Shown here one piece after another: positions 44,046 through 55,353 of a stretch of 64,000 nt of DNA (position 1 is its first letter; the number at the start of each line of letters is the position of its first letter). Made by a program: the position numbers and the translations under genes. Origin of the DNA: Seminavis robusta. Its lineage: Eukaryota > Bacillariophyta > Bacillariophyceae > Naviculales > Naviculaceae. The DNA lies in assembly GCA_903772945.1 (NCBI GenBank), contig CAICTM010000067.1, positions 62,001 through 126,000 on the forward strand, written 5' to 3'. The notes beneath the pieces were generated by a model that saw only the letters and a program-made list of their open reading frames with translations, did no database searches and was not told the origin of the DNA.

Positions 44046-45614
44046 TGACGTGTGGTGCTGTTGCTCTTTGCTGTTGCTTCGGGACGAGAGTCAATGGGAG
44101 ACATAAGTATGGGTTAGAGGGGACTATATAGCTAGTAGAGTGCGTTTCCGAAGGAAAGCATTGTCGCAACGAAAATTTGAACGGAACGGCAAGCAAGATT
44201 TCCTGTGTCAAGAAGAGGTTCGGCTGGCTGGATGCAGAATGTGACGTCAAAAGTGATTCGAAGAGTCCCGTGAAACCACTCATGAGAGACATCAGTCACT
44301 CCCGCGGAAGAAATCTGTAGCTTCAGCTAACCACACAGCATCCGTCAGCATCTCACGAAGGTACCGGTCCGTACCTGGTACGATGGATAGCTTGTGGCCA
44401 AAACGAAAAAAGGGAGGAGAGGCGACACAGGTTCTGGCGAGGTTAGCCTGCTGAGGCCTGAGCATGAGTTTGGAGGCGTCAATAGGTCCGGTGACGCGAG
44501 GAGAGTTGCGGAGGCATTTTGCACAACAATGCATACATCCAATAGGTACCGGAACAACTAGCAATTGGTAAAAGTGAAGTGGCTGCGTCGAAGCAAATAA
44601 TTTCCTTCTCTCAGACGCGGCGCTTGAATTAATGAATTGAAGTTCTCCTCGCCTAACAAAGAGCGAAGTCATTTTGAAAGATCACCAACACTTACTATAC
44701 TCAGTCTTCCAGCGAACTTGAAGGTTCCAATCGGGACGAATGTCCCGGGCAAGGTGAGAGCCGAGATGGTGGTGAAGCTGGCCGATTGGCCACTTCTTCA
44801 ATGCCCCGGGCAATGACGAGAGATGGTGGTGAAGCTGGCCGATTGACGCGCTCCTCTTCCAGTTGGCGGTGGGTGTACAGTGTACAGGCTGCATGGAAGT
44901 GAACAAGTGGACCTGTTTCCGGAGCGCTGGTAAGAGCGAACCCGCATTCGCATTTGCATTTGCCCACCATTGCACCCTAGCCCAACGGCATAGAAGGCGA
45001 TCCTTTCCCCCCAGACTTCTTGGGCATGATTTAAAATCGGCAATCAAGGACTACCTGCCCAACACGAAATGTCAAAACTAGCAGCAACAGCAACTAGCTA
45101 GCTAGAAACTACGCGAGTAGTAGCTAAAGGCAACCAGGCGCCAGTTCTGCCGCCCTTACTAGTTGAGCTAATAGTTGTTAGTAACCATTGAATGTAGACG
45201 AAAGGGAAATAGACTGAAAGAGTACTCTTGGGCAGGACCAGACACTGGCTATTGGGAAGGAAGATAGTTACATGTACCGGTAGGCAGTTGCAGAGTGCGG
45301 GATCACGAACGGCAGCGGGCATTGGCACCGATCGAGCTGGATGACCACGGAGCGGCAGAGATTTTCAGGGGAAGAAGGCAGGAGTATGATTGGTGGAGGA
45401 GTACCGTTAACTCAAGTAAGACACACGTAAGACAGCGAAATACTTAGCCACGAAGTTGAACCATGTACGTACCACTGTGCTACCAAGTTGGTATTTTCGA
45501 GCCAATATTTTCGTTCAAGTGAAATTCCTTTGTCAGAAGCAATCGACAATGACGGCTTGAGCCGCTCACACGACCATACAGCAAGTCCATTAACTCAAGT
45601 AGAAGTCATCGAAC
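44046..45614. other. Intergenic region with a short direct duplication, no gene seen
   Basis: ORFs here are short and overlap on both strands. Features are a ~43-bp direct repeat (separate entry), GGTACC motifs near 44360, and the phrase TTAACTCAAGTA twice (45406 and 45591), just before the transposase-like gene. Confidence 0.5.
44744..44845. repeat. Imperfect ~43-bp direct repeat
   Basis: 44744-44788 and 44805-44845 both run from CCCGGGCAA to the 26-bp identical block GAGATGGTGG...CCGATTG (44763-44788 and 44820-44845). A few bases are inserted or lost between the two blocks. It is a simple local duplication. Confidence 0.8.
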
Positions 45615-48436
45615 ATGACTACTAACACCACAACCAACCATCCTGAGCAGCAGGAGCTCAATGCATTACCTGCGAATGAAGAAATGGGGAGACAAAGTCA
45701 GCAGCGCAATAGTCTTCAGAAGAGAACATATGCTCTAGCAGCAGCCAATACTGGCAACAAAAAAGCGAAGAAAGCATCGACAAACCAATTCCAACCCACA
45801 ATTGACACAGGAGAAGTTGCTTTTGATGCTATAAAGGACTGTGAGGTTTGCAGAGCAAGATTTTGGGGTCGCCGAGTGCCCAAGCGAGAAAATCACAAGA
45901 AGTGTTCGCGAAACAAGAAGACAAAGGGAGCGGGCGAATTGCATGAACACACACTTGCTTGCAGAGCTGAAGACAACCGACTCAAGAAACACTTCGAAGC
46001 TCCTATTGCAGCACACGAAAAGTACAGTGGTGCTCACCTGACAAAGGAAAGCATTCAACAATTCTTTGCTCCCAAAATGAAAACTCCTGCGCTCCAGAGA
46101 AGCAAGTCCAGCCCCACATTGGGTAGTGCATCACCCAAGTCCAAATCCACACATTCCAAGATGGATTTCTGCAAGGCAGTCAATGAAATGGTGTTAGATG
46201 CATCCTTTGTGGAAACGCACAAGTCAAAAGGAGCGCCACTGGCAATGGTGGCTTTCGCAGAGGAAGTGTCAAAAAATGTGATTCGTCCGAGCCGACTTGG
46301 ACTCTATTTCGACGGCATCACAATGATCGTCCCAGACTCACCGAATGCCATTTTATCGCCTCACTATCACTCAATAGTTGGGCAAAAGCTTTTGCTTGTC
46401 GACTGGAAACGATTGGGAATTCATGTACCCTGCCCAGATGCGGCATGCTCCGGTGACCTCTGCAATGACCGGCACAATTTCTCAAAGAACAAAACTCTAT
46501 TTCCAATCTACTCCCTCGAAGGAAGCCCATCATGGTGTATTGTCCAGTCCATGACATGTGGTGTGTGTAAGAGAAGGTTCAATGCAAACGATGGGGAGGT
46601 TCTTGTTGCCATTCCGGCACACGCAGCATCCCTCTATCCAGTAGAGCCGAAGTATGCTCTCAAGAAGAATAGTCACCTTTCAAGGACGGCTACTCAAGTG
46701 TTCAGTTCCATTATGTTGACCTATGGTAATGGCGAACTATGCTGTAAGCTACTGTACAATGCGATCAATCAGAACTATATGCAGCGGGTATCATCTTATT
46801 ACTCACTACTCAAGGGACAACAGGAAGTACAGAAACAGGCGTACGTTCCAAAAGATGGCGTCTTCATCAAACAGTTTCCACCACTCGGTGACACAATTCG
46901 CGACTGGTTTGCCGAGGCTGCAGACTCCAAGAACAACCCGTGGGGTATCAGTGATAATGAGCGCCACACCAGAGAGATCCAAAGTGTCCATTGCAAGGAG
47001 GGAATCTTCTGTCAGGACCATACCTTCCAAGTTGTCAAGAACTACCAGAAAAGTCTTGGAGCCGTGGCAGTGTGGGATTGTGCAACATCAACTGGTGAAA
47101 TCGCTTCAGCAATCCTAGTTCCCTCAACGAAAGCGATCCATTTCTCACATGCAGCGAAGCTTCTCTCCATACGAACAGACTTCTCTCCAAGGGCAATGTA
47201 CAGCGATACCTGGCCAAATGGAGCTACTTATTGGCACTCTCTGTTTCCTGGACTAGAAGGGAGATTAGGCCTGTTTCATTTCGAAAAGAGAATCATCAGT
47301 ACAATGAGGAAGGGACACATCGATTATGGAGATGCACTCACCGATCTCCTCGATTGCCTCTACCACTGGCATGATGGTGATTATGCCAAGCTCATTGGTG
47401 CACTCAAAAACGGTTCTCTTTCCTCAACTGGAAGGTCCTATTCATCCCAAGACATTAGTGACCTGCAAGCATCCAAACTCTTCAGGAAACGATACGCAAG
47501 GTACCTTCGGAAGACAATGCGAGAACCCGAAACGATGGTCCAGCGGCTTGACAACTGGTTCTGTCGTTACAAGGTGACTTCATCAGATGATTCCAGGCCA
47601 GCAAGGGGAAGGCTGGACCCAATCAAGAAGCTTCCCCTTTTTACCAGTGACACAAGAACAGCTGTCAAGAACTGCAAAGAGAAGGCCCGTCATTTAGTTG
47701 ATCCATTGCCACTGGAGGAAATGTATGATGCCATTCCCCCATCACCAACCTCCAAACATCAACTTACAGAGTACCTATCAAAGCGTGGGGAATCGAAGCT
47801 GGAGGCTTTCCATGATCGGTTTGCACATTTTGCCAATGGAGGAATGAGGAGTGGCCTTTGCGATGCATTGAACCTTTGTGGCACAGCAAGATACAACCTC
47901 ACCATTAGACATAAGCGCTCCCTGATTGGGCTGGACCCACAGCTAAGAAACTTACCTTCTGGGTGGGAGAAGGTGGTCCCCTATTGGAACCATTCGGAGC
48001 TCAAATATGTCAACCTCATGGCCGAAGCTAATGGATTACCAGCACCATTTCCTAAAGTCGAAAATCTGCCAAAAGATAATGGTGAGAGGTTCTTTGCGGC
48101 GTTCTTGAAAATGGTAAAACCTCACCGGCAGAAATACAGTGAAGTGGGTCATTGCCTCTGCCAAAAGTGTCAGTCGATGGCTCATCCACCATCGCGGCAA
48201 GCATTACCGGCAACACCAGCAACACCGGATTTAAATTCGAATTCTCCTCCGGTGCCAACTGTCAACGACAATTCTCCAATTAGAGAGGGACACCTAAACA
48301 GTGAAGATGGCGATGATGAAGATAACAGTCAACAGTTAGTAGAGATGGTAGTAGCAGCGCCAGCAGCTGCACCGGTTGCACCACGACCTCCCATCCCAAC
48401 GACAACAACAACAGAATTTGCACCGATCGCTCCACG

Positions 48437-48470
<34 letters not shown>

Positions 48471-48647
48471 CCACAAGCGGGCTTCTACTGGCAATATCCA
48501 ATCATGCCAATAACTTACTATCTCCCTCCTCCTCCCACAACAGGATGCTGCCATCCATTTCGATGCTGGTTGGCAACACGTAGAGGTCGTCCGCCACATG
48601 CAACCAATTGTGTTTATCGATTGAATGGGTATGCATTGAATGGGTGA
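45615..48647 (+). CDS. Transposase-like protein (zinc ribbon + RNase H-fold DDE), 1010 aa
   Basis: Long uninterrupted ORF, ATG 45615 to TGA 48647. Order: disordered basic N-terminus; Cys pairs CEVC (~78) typical of a DNA-binding zinc finger; a second zinc ribbon (CPDAACSGDLC and CGVCKRRF, ~275-320). A central RNase H-like region follows, with candidate catalytic Asp in CQDHTFQVVKNYQ (~467) and in MYSDTWPNGATYW (~530), followed by GRLGLFHFEKRI. The C-terminal tail is low-complexity with a poly-Gln run from a (CAA)n tract. The layout suggests a cut-and-paste DNA transposase or a gene derived from one. I saw no terminal inverted repeats. The open frame suggests recent arrival or domestication. 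Confidence 0.65.
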
Positions 48648-50208
48648 TCGAATTTTGGGCTGGGAGATTCAAATAAAAACAATAAAGTAAACAACGGGTT
48701 CAGAAGAAAATACTGTAGACAATTGGAGTACTGTGGGCAGTGGGTGTGCTGACACTTCGAGTGCCGTTTCATTAATAAATCCGCCCCTAAGACATGCCAT
48801 CGCCCCTCTTGTCATAAGTAGATGACATGGCTGACTCACTTTGGTGTGACCTGCCGGTGATCCGGGTGGGAATCAGGAATCTGAACCCTACCCCTCCTCT
48901 CTCTTTTTCCTCCTCCGCCCCCCCTCCCGAGTGCCTAACCCCCCCTAAAAATTAGACAGAGAATGAATGCATGAAGAGGCAGCCGAGAGTGCCGCTTCAG
49001 CCTGCAGTACAAAGCCCCATCTACCTGCCATGCAACTTTTACGAAAGAGACTGCCTCAGCTTAGTACTGTAGTAGTCTACCAGTACCAGGTACCGGTAGT
49101 CTGACTTCTGAAGGCTCCATGTTCGGTTTTGTTTCCAGCAGGCAGTGATCAAGTAGTCTACATGTATTGTAAAAGGTGACCCTTCCGCGGCTTGGCTGTC
49201 CAGCTAGATTAAAACAATGGCATGATGGATGATACGTTGCGATGTGGTATATTGTTACAGACAGAGGATGCGACCTCGCTCCTGAGTTTGCCATCATGCC
49301 GCCCATGTGATGTGTAAGACTGAATCAATCATTCAATCGTCCAACAAGAACCAGGCTACCCAGACAAGACAAATTCTTGGAAAACTGGTGGCCTTCCCTT
49401 TGCAACCTCTCGTTTTCTGGCCCGAGTGGGAGCGACAGTCACCTTGTGCTAGTAGCTAGACTATTGAACTGTAGACTGGTGAATGCTAACCACCCAAAGC
49501 AATCTAGGCTCCTTGACTGGCTTTGTAAATGCGCTAGCCAGCCCTCTAGCTAGCCACTAACCAGCTACTCCAGCTTGGGTACTAGCTAGTAGCAATTGGG
49601 CACCCGTCTACACGCAATCGACAAGCATCACCATCAAGCTTTCCAGAATCATCTTGGAGGCTGACTGGTGACTGTCACTTTCGTTTTTTCCGCTCTTCCG
49701 CTCGGCGAGTCTTGGAGACTCCCTTCTGATTCCTGGTTCCTCCAAACCACTTTCTTGCGGCGAAGTGACGCGGAAAGGTTCTGTCATTGAGTAGTACTTA
49801 GGAGAACAGTGCACCTTCAACTTGGCCTGTGCGTGTTTCTTCATAAGCCCGTGTACTTTTACCAAGAAGTTGTAAACTCCGAAATCCTTGGGCAGGTTTG
49901 GGAGCTTTTTTATAAGTTAATAAGTTAATAAGTTAGTCTAGTTAGTTGTTCCTGTTTTGCACGGAAGCACGGAAGCCGCCTTGGCACTTGGCAAAGCCAA
50001 GTGAAACCCAAGGAAGTCCCAAAGCTTCCCAGTGCAGTTTCCCAAGGGTACCGCTGGAACCTCTCGGCGTTTCCCGAGTTTCGCTCGGCCTTTTCAACTC
50101 AATCATCCTGACCTGCTGACCTGGGCTCACAAATTCCAAAAGAAAGCCCACATAAACTCTGAAGATCAACAAAACCAACAACAACAGCTCAACAACACAA
50201 ACATCATC
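48648..50208. other. Intergenic, no convincing gene
   Basis: Includes a C-rich tract near 48910-48950 and GGTACC near 49085. A weak 85-codon minus ORF at 49608-49865 is not supported. Confidence 0.5.
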
Positions 50209-50592
50209 ATGGGCCACTTCACCCTCTTCAACAACTTTGCCCCTCCGTCCACTGAAGTCATGACGATGGAAGAGAAAACCGCCGTTTGGCAGGCCTGCAG
50301 AGCAACCTTCCGCCTTTGCAAGAAGGATTTGCTCTCTGACGATGTGGATCCGGCCGAAGAATGTCATATGGAACTCAAGCCCGACGATGACAAGTCCCGA
50401 TCACTGAAGCAACAGAAGCGCAGTACAGAAATGAAGCACCACAGGCGTACCGGATCGAACATGACAGATATTACCGACGCTACAGAAGAAATCACAGACT
50501 TTGCCTTTCTGGAAGAACTCTTTGACATTCCTCTTACAATCGCGGGAGGATGCGCAAGCGAGGATTTCGACATGCAATATGTCTCTTACTAA
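50209..50592 (+). CDS. Small acidic protein, function unknown
   Basis: 127 codons from ATG 50209 (AACATCATCATGG context) to TAA 50590-50592. Helical, acidic, with Cys residues near 30-50 and a Ser/Thr/Lys-rich middle (RRTGSNMTDITDATEEITDF). No known domain or targeting signal. The next ORF continues in the same frame directly after the TAA (see next entry), so the true end may lie further on. Confidence 0.5.
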   Translation: MGHFTLFNNFAPPSTEVMTMEEKTAVWQACRATFRLCKKDLLSDDVDPAEECHMELKPDDDKSRSLKQQKRSTEMKHHRRTGSNMTDITDATEEITDFAFLEELFDIPLTIAGGCASEDFDMQYVSY

Positions 50593-50868
50593 ATGGAGGG
50601 ACTGCACACCACTCCAAAAAGCACTCCGTTGCGCATGGCTTTGGATGCAGTTGCGGAACGCGCTTCTCAACGACCCCAGGCAAAGGCTTCCTTATCACTC
50701 ACCCAATTGGGCAAAGGTACCGTAGGCGAACAAGATTTCATCATCTCGGCGCCGTTCTGTCCGGTGGATGCACAAAGAAGCACAACACCAAAAGTGACAG
50801 CCGGTATACCAACCAGCCTTGACTGGAGGCGCAACCGGAAGATACTGGTACTGCAGCAGCAGCAATGA
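50593..50868 (+). CDS. In-frame ORF directly behind the small acidic protein
   Basis: ATG immediately follows the TAA of the previous ORF, in the same frame, and runs 91 codons. The content (LRMALDAVAERASQRPQAK) looks protein-like. It could be the former C-terminus of one ~219-residue protein cut by a nonsense change, a readthrough extension, or chance. Confidence 0.3.
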   Translation: MEGLHTTPKSTPLRMALDAVAERASQRPQAKASLSLTQLGKGTVGEQDFIISAPFCPVDAQRSTTPKVTAGIPTSLDWRRNRKILVLQQQQ

Positions 50869-51132
50869 GTGCGAAACCTAGATCATAGACTCCTATAGCA
50901 TTTAGATACTAGACCTTCCATACATGTTCCAAACTTAGCCATAACAACCAGCTAGCTACAGCCTAGGTTAGTGCGTAAATTTGAGTTCCAGTCAAGCGTA
51001 TCGACCAGACAACTCGATGTCAAGGTGACAAAAAAGATGCCATGGGTTCCTTCTTTGCCAGCACAAGCTTATTGTAGAGGATCCATGCTACCAGTACCGG
51101 GACGATACAAGGCACTACTACTGTTCCATTTA

Positions 51133-52380
51133 TTATGCATCAGCATCGTCTGCCACCAATTCAAAGTCTTGTCCAATGGCAGCATATTTGCTTCTCAAGT
51201 CCTTGGCAAAGCCAGAGTCTCCCTTGTACCATGCCAGCAGAGCGGGTGGTGCCTTGAGTGTCCCCACCGAATTCAAATGGTAATAGACGTGACCAAAGAC
51301 AATGCCCAAGAAATCCAAGATGGGAGGTTCACCCTCTAGCAAGAATGTCTGTTGGTGCATTATTTGTGTTTGGATGTTTCAACACCAGAGTGGAAGCAGC
51401 AGAAAATCGAATCACACAGTGGGCCGAGCAGAGGGCAAATCACGTTGTGAGACCCCGTGCAAAGTACAACTAACGGTAGATTTCAAACAGTAACGCAGCA
51501 AGATGTAAAGGTCAGTATCCACACTTACCTGTGCCAAAAAGAACCACGGCAACAACTCGGCCTTGGCATTGAATAGTTCAAACAAGTTGCAATCCAATCC
51601 TTCATGGAAGCGACTCCAAATGTAGACCAAAAAGGTGGAAAGATTGTGCCCCAGAAACCTGGGGCTCAACTTGAGAATGGGGTATCCAATCACCATGCTG
51701 AGTTGTCCAAACAGGATCATGATCCAGAAATCATAGGGAGTGGAATGATGCAGTCGTTCCAGCGTACTCATGTATTGCCACACGAATTGAAATGTCAAGA
51801 TATATCCCAATCCCAGTGGCCCAAAGTTCAAAAAGGTGGTAAAGGGTCGCCAGAGTTGCAACTTGGAATAAAAGGGTTTCCATTCCAGCAAGAGCCATGG
51901 TGGGAACTCGTTCTTGTGAAAGACAAATCCAAAAACAGTTGCGGCCATACTAGCCGATAGGTACCCCTTGGTTAATGGTGGTGTTTTACTCCAAGATTCC
52001 AGTGCCCTTTCGACATAGCCAGCCTCGGCGAATTCGTCTTCGGCATCTTCAAAATCTCCCTCGTCCAGATCGAACAAATCTTCGTCATCTTCTTCGTCCT
52101 CATCAAACTCGCTTTCATCCTCTGATTCTTCGTCATATTCGTCATCATCGTCTAGAGCACCTCCTCGAAACCGATCACTCTGTAGCAGTGTTGATGTGTA
52201 TTGTGGGCATGCTGATTGTTGTTGTTGTTGTTGTTGTTGCCGTAGGCTTCTTGTAAAGGGAGCCAGTGGAGAAAATGTCGATCGGGAGGTTACGCCGTCG
52301 ACCAGCAAACTGACTGCCGCCAACAACAGAATCGATCTCCAAGCGAACTGTATCCGTGGTTGTCGTTGAGATGACGCCAT
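51133..52380 (-). CDS. Derlin family protein, probably plastid-associated (SELMA-type) (2 exons)
   Basis: Exons 51529-52380 and 51133-51348 (180-bp GT-AG intron) give 355 residues. The ATG at 52380 gives a signal peptide (FAWRSILLLAAVSLLVDG) followed by a Ser/Phe/Pro-rich stretch, a poly-Gln run and an RGGA motif, then an acidic block ~75-125. The Derlin part starts at WSKTPPLTKGYLSASM and includes WRPFTTFLNFGPLGLGY, with a C-terminal block ILDFLGIVFGHVYYHL. Derlins form channels for protein retrotranslocation. In diatoms a symbiont-specific set with bipartite leaders works in the SELMA import system of the plastid's second outermost membrane. The leader supports that assignment, but the acidic insert is unusual. 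ER-type ERAD Derlin is the alternative. Confidence 0.8.
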
Positions 52381-52598
52381 GGCTTCAACAGTGCTGCTTC
52401 TACAAGCTAGCTTATTGGCTTCTTCTACCTTGCCCCGTTGCTTTGATGTTGGCACCTCCACATCTTCTTTCCAACGGATTGCATCGCCACGTGGAAACCG
52501 CGCATTTTTACTCCCACTGTCTGGCCGTCAACGGTTGTGGGAGTCACCGGTACGGGGTTGCGCGGCAATTGCCCGCATGCTGCTGTTTGCATACAGGA

Positions 52599-52714
52599 AG
52601 CTTCGATTTTATTGATTCAAACGCGCGACACACTTCTCAGTACATTTCTACAAGAGCTCTCGTAGAAATGTACCAGAAAAGCCGGCACGCGTTTGAATCA
52701 ATAAATTCGAAGCT
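52599..52714. repeat. Long imperfect hairpin, ~53-nt arms with 10-nt loop
   Basis: 52599-52651 and 52662-52714 are reverse complements over most of their length. The perfectly paired blocks are TTATTGATTCAAACGCG and GTACATTTCTAC; a mismatched patch lies in the middle. The small loop and arm length resemble a small-RNA precursor or a short foldback element. Confidence 0.8.
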
Positions 52715-52957
52715 GCTCGTAGACCAACATCCTCCTCATTGCAAACAGTGGCTATCCTTCCAAACAAAGTTGAGTTCATTACATTCTTAGAAATATACAT
52801 CATAGTTATTTTTTTAACAGGCAATGGACAAAATACTTCCAAGAGAGTGGTAAAAGTTACACAAAGATAGTCAAGAGGGCAAACGGCAGCTTCGAGAATT
52901 GTTTTGTCGCGAAATGTTCGGCAAAAGAGAAAGGTTGGCAACCTGTCATTGGATGAT

Positions 52958-53340
52958 TCAAGATCTTGCACCTGCTCTGGCTGGGCTTGCAAACTGCCGT
53001 TTCAGGGCATCGCTGTCTGATTCAAGGGTTTGCAGCTGCTTTTGAAGCATGCTGTTGGATTCAGAAGCTTGTAACTTTTTCTGAAGTGCTTTCAACTGGT
53101 GTTGCTGGTCAAGCGCTGCCAGAAGCCAGATCTTGTACCATTGCTTGCTGGTCCCGTAATTGCTCTTCAAGGGAATCGTTGTCAAAACGTTGGACCTGCA
53201 ACTCCATCTGTTCCTCTTCGTCTACTTTCTCAAGCATTCCATTGAGGCATCTGCCCTGATCTGTTCATCCTTGAGCTTCTGTACCTGATACTGGAGGACA
53301 GCCACCTCTCCCAGCAAATGTTCTAGCTCTCTATCAGTGT
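52958..53340 (-). pseudogene. Remnant of a coiled-coil gene, frame-broken
   Basis: Read on the minus strand, heptad-rich pieces follow one another in shifting frames: ELEHLLGEVAVLQYQ, then EEEQMELQVQRFDNDSLEEQ, then HQLKALQKKLQASES, ending in a TGA at 52958-52960. Each piece ends at a stop and the next resumes in another frame. No intact start or long ORF. It is a decayed coiled-coil coding segment or an unresolved multi-exon gene end. Confidence 0.55.
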
Positions 53341-53574
53341 GTATGGGTCACTATTGGAGGAAACGAATGACTTGTCAAGGCCGCCAAGGTCCAATCCACC
53401 CATGACCGTGACAACCGTGAAGAAGGAGAGAGACCCGACTCGTCACTCAGCAAACAGACGTCGTAAAAGTACAGCATGCCTAACTAAATGCCAAACTTTC
53501 AGCCAAGTCTCTTTTGCACATTTCCGGTAGACGTAGTTTCGTCGGTCTTGATGATACAATCATCGTAGCCTTTA

Positions 53575-54612
53575 TTATAAATGATACACAGTCCCAGACA
53601 AGGACGTTGATCCAAATAGCTGCAATTGCCGAGCCGGTCGTTCGAGTTTGGATTTCATTTTGTCTTCGTGCCATTTTCGTCGTTCCTCGTCTTGTCCAAA
53701 ATCCTGATTCCAATCTACATCGCCGGGCAATTGGACCAACTTTGCCTTGGCATGATCGTGTCCCAATAGTCGTTGTAAGAGTGCAATGGCAATGACTTCT
53801 TCCACTCCATAGGATGGCTCGTCGTTGTTTGTTGTCAAGTACCCTTCCGATACCATTTGAAATCCCGTCAATGCCAATTTGGAAACTCTCCACAGCGCCA
53901 GTGTATTCCACGGTGTCGTCCGTCCGTTCAATTCTACTACGGTTTTGTCTTTTTGATAATCGTGCCCCCCCAAGAGTGCTCCTGCCACCAGTGTATCTTG
54001 ATCGTCCATAATGTGTCGATACAAGGTATCAATGGCAGCTTTGGAGGCGGTTGTTTCGGCGGAACAAAAGAGAATGTAGTCGTATTGCAACGAAGCGGCA
54101 TGCCCGACGAGTGCATTCAATGCCGGGACGAATCTCCCCCAGGGTGTGACGGGTAGGACGGTAGGTTTGTGGTGGTCGTCGAGCTTGTCACAGGCTTGTT
54201 GGACGGCCTGCACGTAGTCATACCCGTCAATTTTGGGCGTGGCATCGACGGCGATCAACGCCAGGGTGGATGGCGGGCAGGAGGTTGTTATAAACTTGGC
54301 AAAATTGGCAATTGTTTGATCCGTTTTTGCTTGACTGGGAGGATCCTTGCTGGCATTTCCTAAATGCAGCCGTGTCGCCACGACCAGCTTTGTATTGGAT
54401 TGTTGTTGCTGTTCCACACTCATCGTTGTGATACTGGGATACCGGTGATGACGGTCTTCTTCACCTGCCACAAACAAGAAGAAGAAGTGAAGGACGGCAA
54501 AGGTCACACAACAAGCGGCAAGAATGAATGGAGCAATTTTCGTAGTCAATCCTGATTTCCTCTTTGCTTCTGATCCTCTTCTCCTTGACAGCTTGCTACT
54601 GTTGGTGAGCAT
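53575..54612 (-). CDS. Type II membrane protein, glycosyltransferase-like (GT-A-like fold)
   Basis: Single exon, ATG 54612, 345 residues. A basic tail precedes one strong hydrophobic anchor (IAPFILAACCVTFAVLHFFF, ~27-48). The luminal domain alternates strands and helices: KLVVATRLHLGN, LALIAVDATPKIDGYDY, YDYILFCSAETTAS, DTLVAGALLGG. A WN.LALW pattern follows (NTLALWRVSKLAL), where GT2-like proteins place the acceptor loop, then VEEVIAIALLQRLL. A clean DxD is not visible. A Golgi glycan enzyme is likely; it could also be an inactive relative. Confidence 0.6.
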   Translation of the reverse strand: MLTNSSKLSRRRGSEAKRKSGLTTKIAPFILAACCVTFAVLHFFFLFVAGEEDRHHRYPSITTMSVEQQQQSNTKLVVATRLHLGNASKDPPSQAKTDQTIANFAKFITTSCPPSTLALIAVDATPKIDGYDYVQAVQQACDKLDDHHKPTVLPVTPWGRFVPALNALVGHAASLQYDYILFCSAETTASKAAIDTLYRHIMDDQDTLVAGALLGGHDYQKDKTVVELNGRTTPWNTLALWRVSKLALTGFQMVSEGYLTTNNDEPSYGVEEVIAIALLQRLLGHDHAKAKLVQLPGDVDWNQDFGQDEERRKWHEDKMKSKLERPARQLQLFGSTSLSGTVYHL

Positions 54613-55353
54613 CAATGTATCATCTCTGTTTGCTTGACAACAACAAAGATCTTGTGTTTGGTGAATGAATGAGTTGCCACCAATCTCGATTGACGACTGA
54701 CGTCATACAGTACTGTACAGTCATGTACTGTATCGGATGTGAAAAGGTACGGTAAGACGGTAAGACATGAGCTGCACACATGTGACATGTAGTCAGGAAT
54801 TAACAATCAAGGTAAGCTTCCCTGTTTCGGAAACATACATGTCCATTATTTTGTGTGTACTCAGTACAGTCGTACTACTACATGTAGTAGTATGTGACAT
54901 GTGACTACTATTATAGTACGTGACTACTGTATAAGAAGTTTTGTTATTGCCGTACGACCGTACGATGACCGGGAAGGACGCTGAATAGCCCTAAGAGTTA
55001 AATGCACAGCCCCTGGATTCGCGACTGCTTCAAGGCAGTTCAAGCCCATGTTGTGGGAAAATTGCACACGACCGAAGAAAGAAAATAGCAAGGCAACACT
55101 CCACCCAAAGCTTTCCCAAAGCAACCCACACAACGGACCGCTCACAAGAGTGGATGAGAAAGTCAAGTCGAGACTGTGAAACTCTCAATCTGCTCCCTTT
55201 CTGTGTTTTGTTTGTTTGGCTTCAAGCTAGCAAGAGAGGCAACCATCAGCAGCATCTCCATCGACTGCCTTCCTGTTTCCTTCGGCTTGCCTGATCCAAT
55301 CCTGGATAGCTCCTGGATCCATTCTGATTTTCTTCTAGAAACTCTGTACAATA
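54613..55353. promoter_or_regulatory. Divergent intergenic region with a 20-bp perfect palindrome
   Basis: Between the divergent glycosyltransferase-like and receptor genes. TACTACTACATGTAGTAGTA (54873-54892) is a perfect palindrome, and nearby TGACTACT/ACTACTG motifs recur. A TF-binding or foldback role is possible. No gene inside. Confidence 0.5.

Noticed and set aside
48438-48472. Short regular repeat that might suggest a CRISPR-like array
   Set aside because: It is a (CAA)n tract coding for poly-Gln inside an ORF; no spacer structure anywhere in the window.
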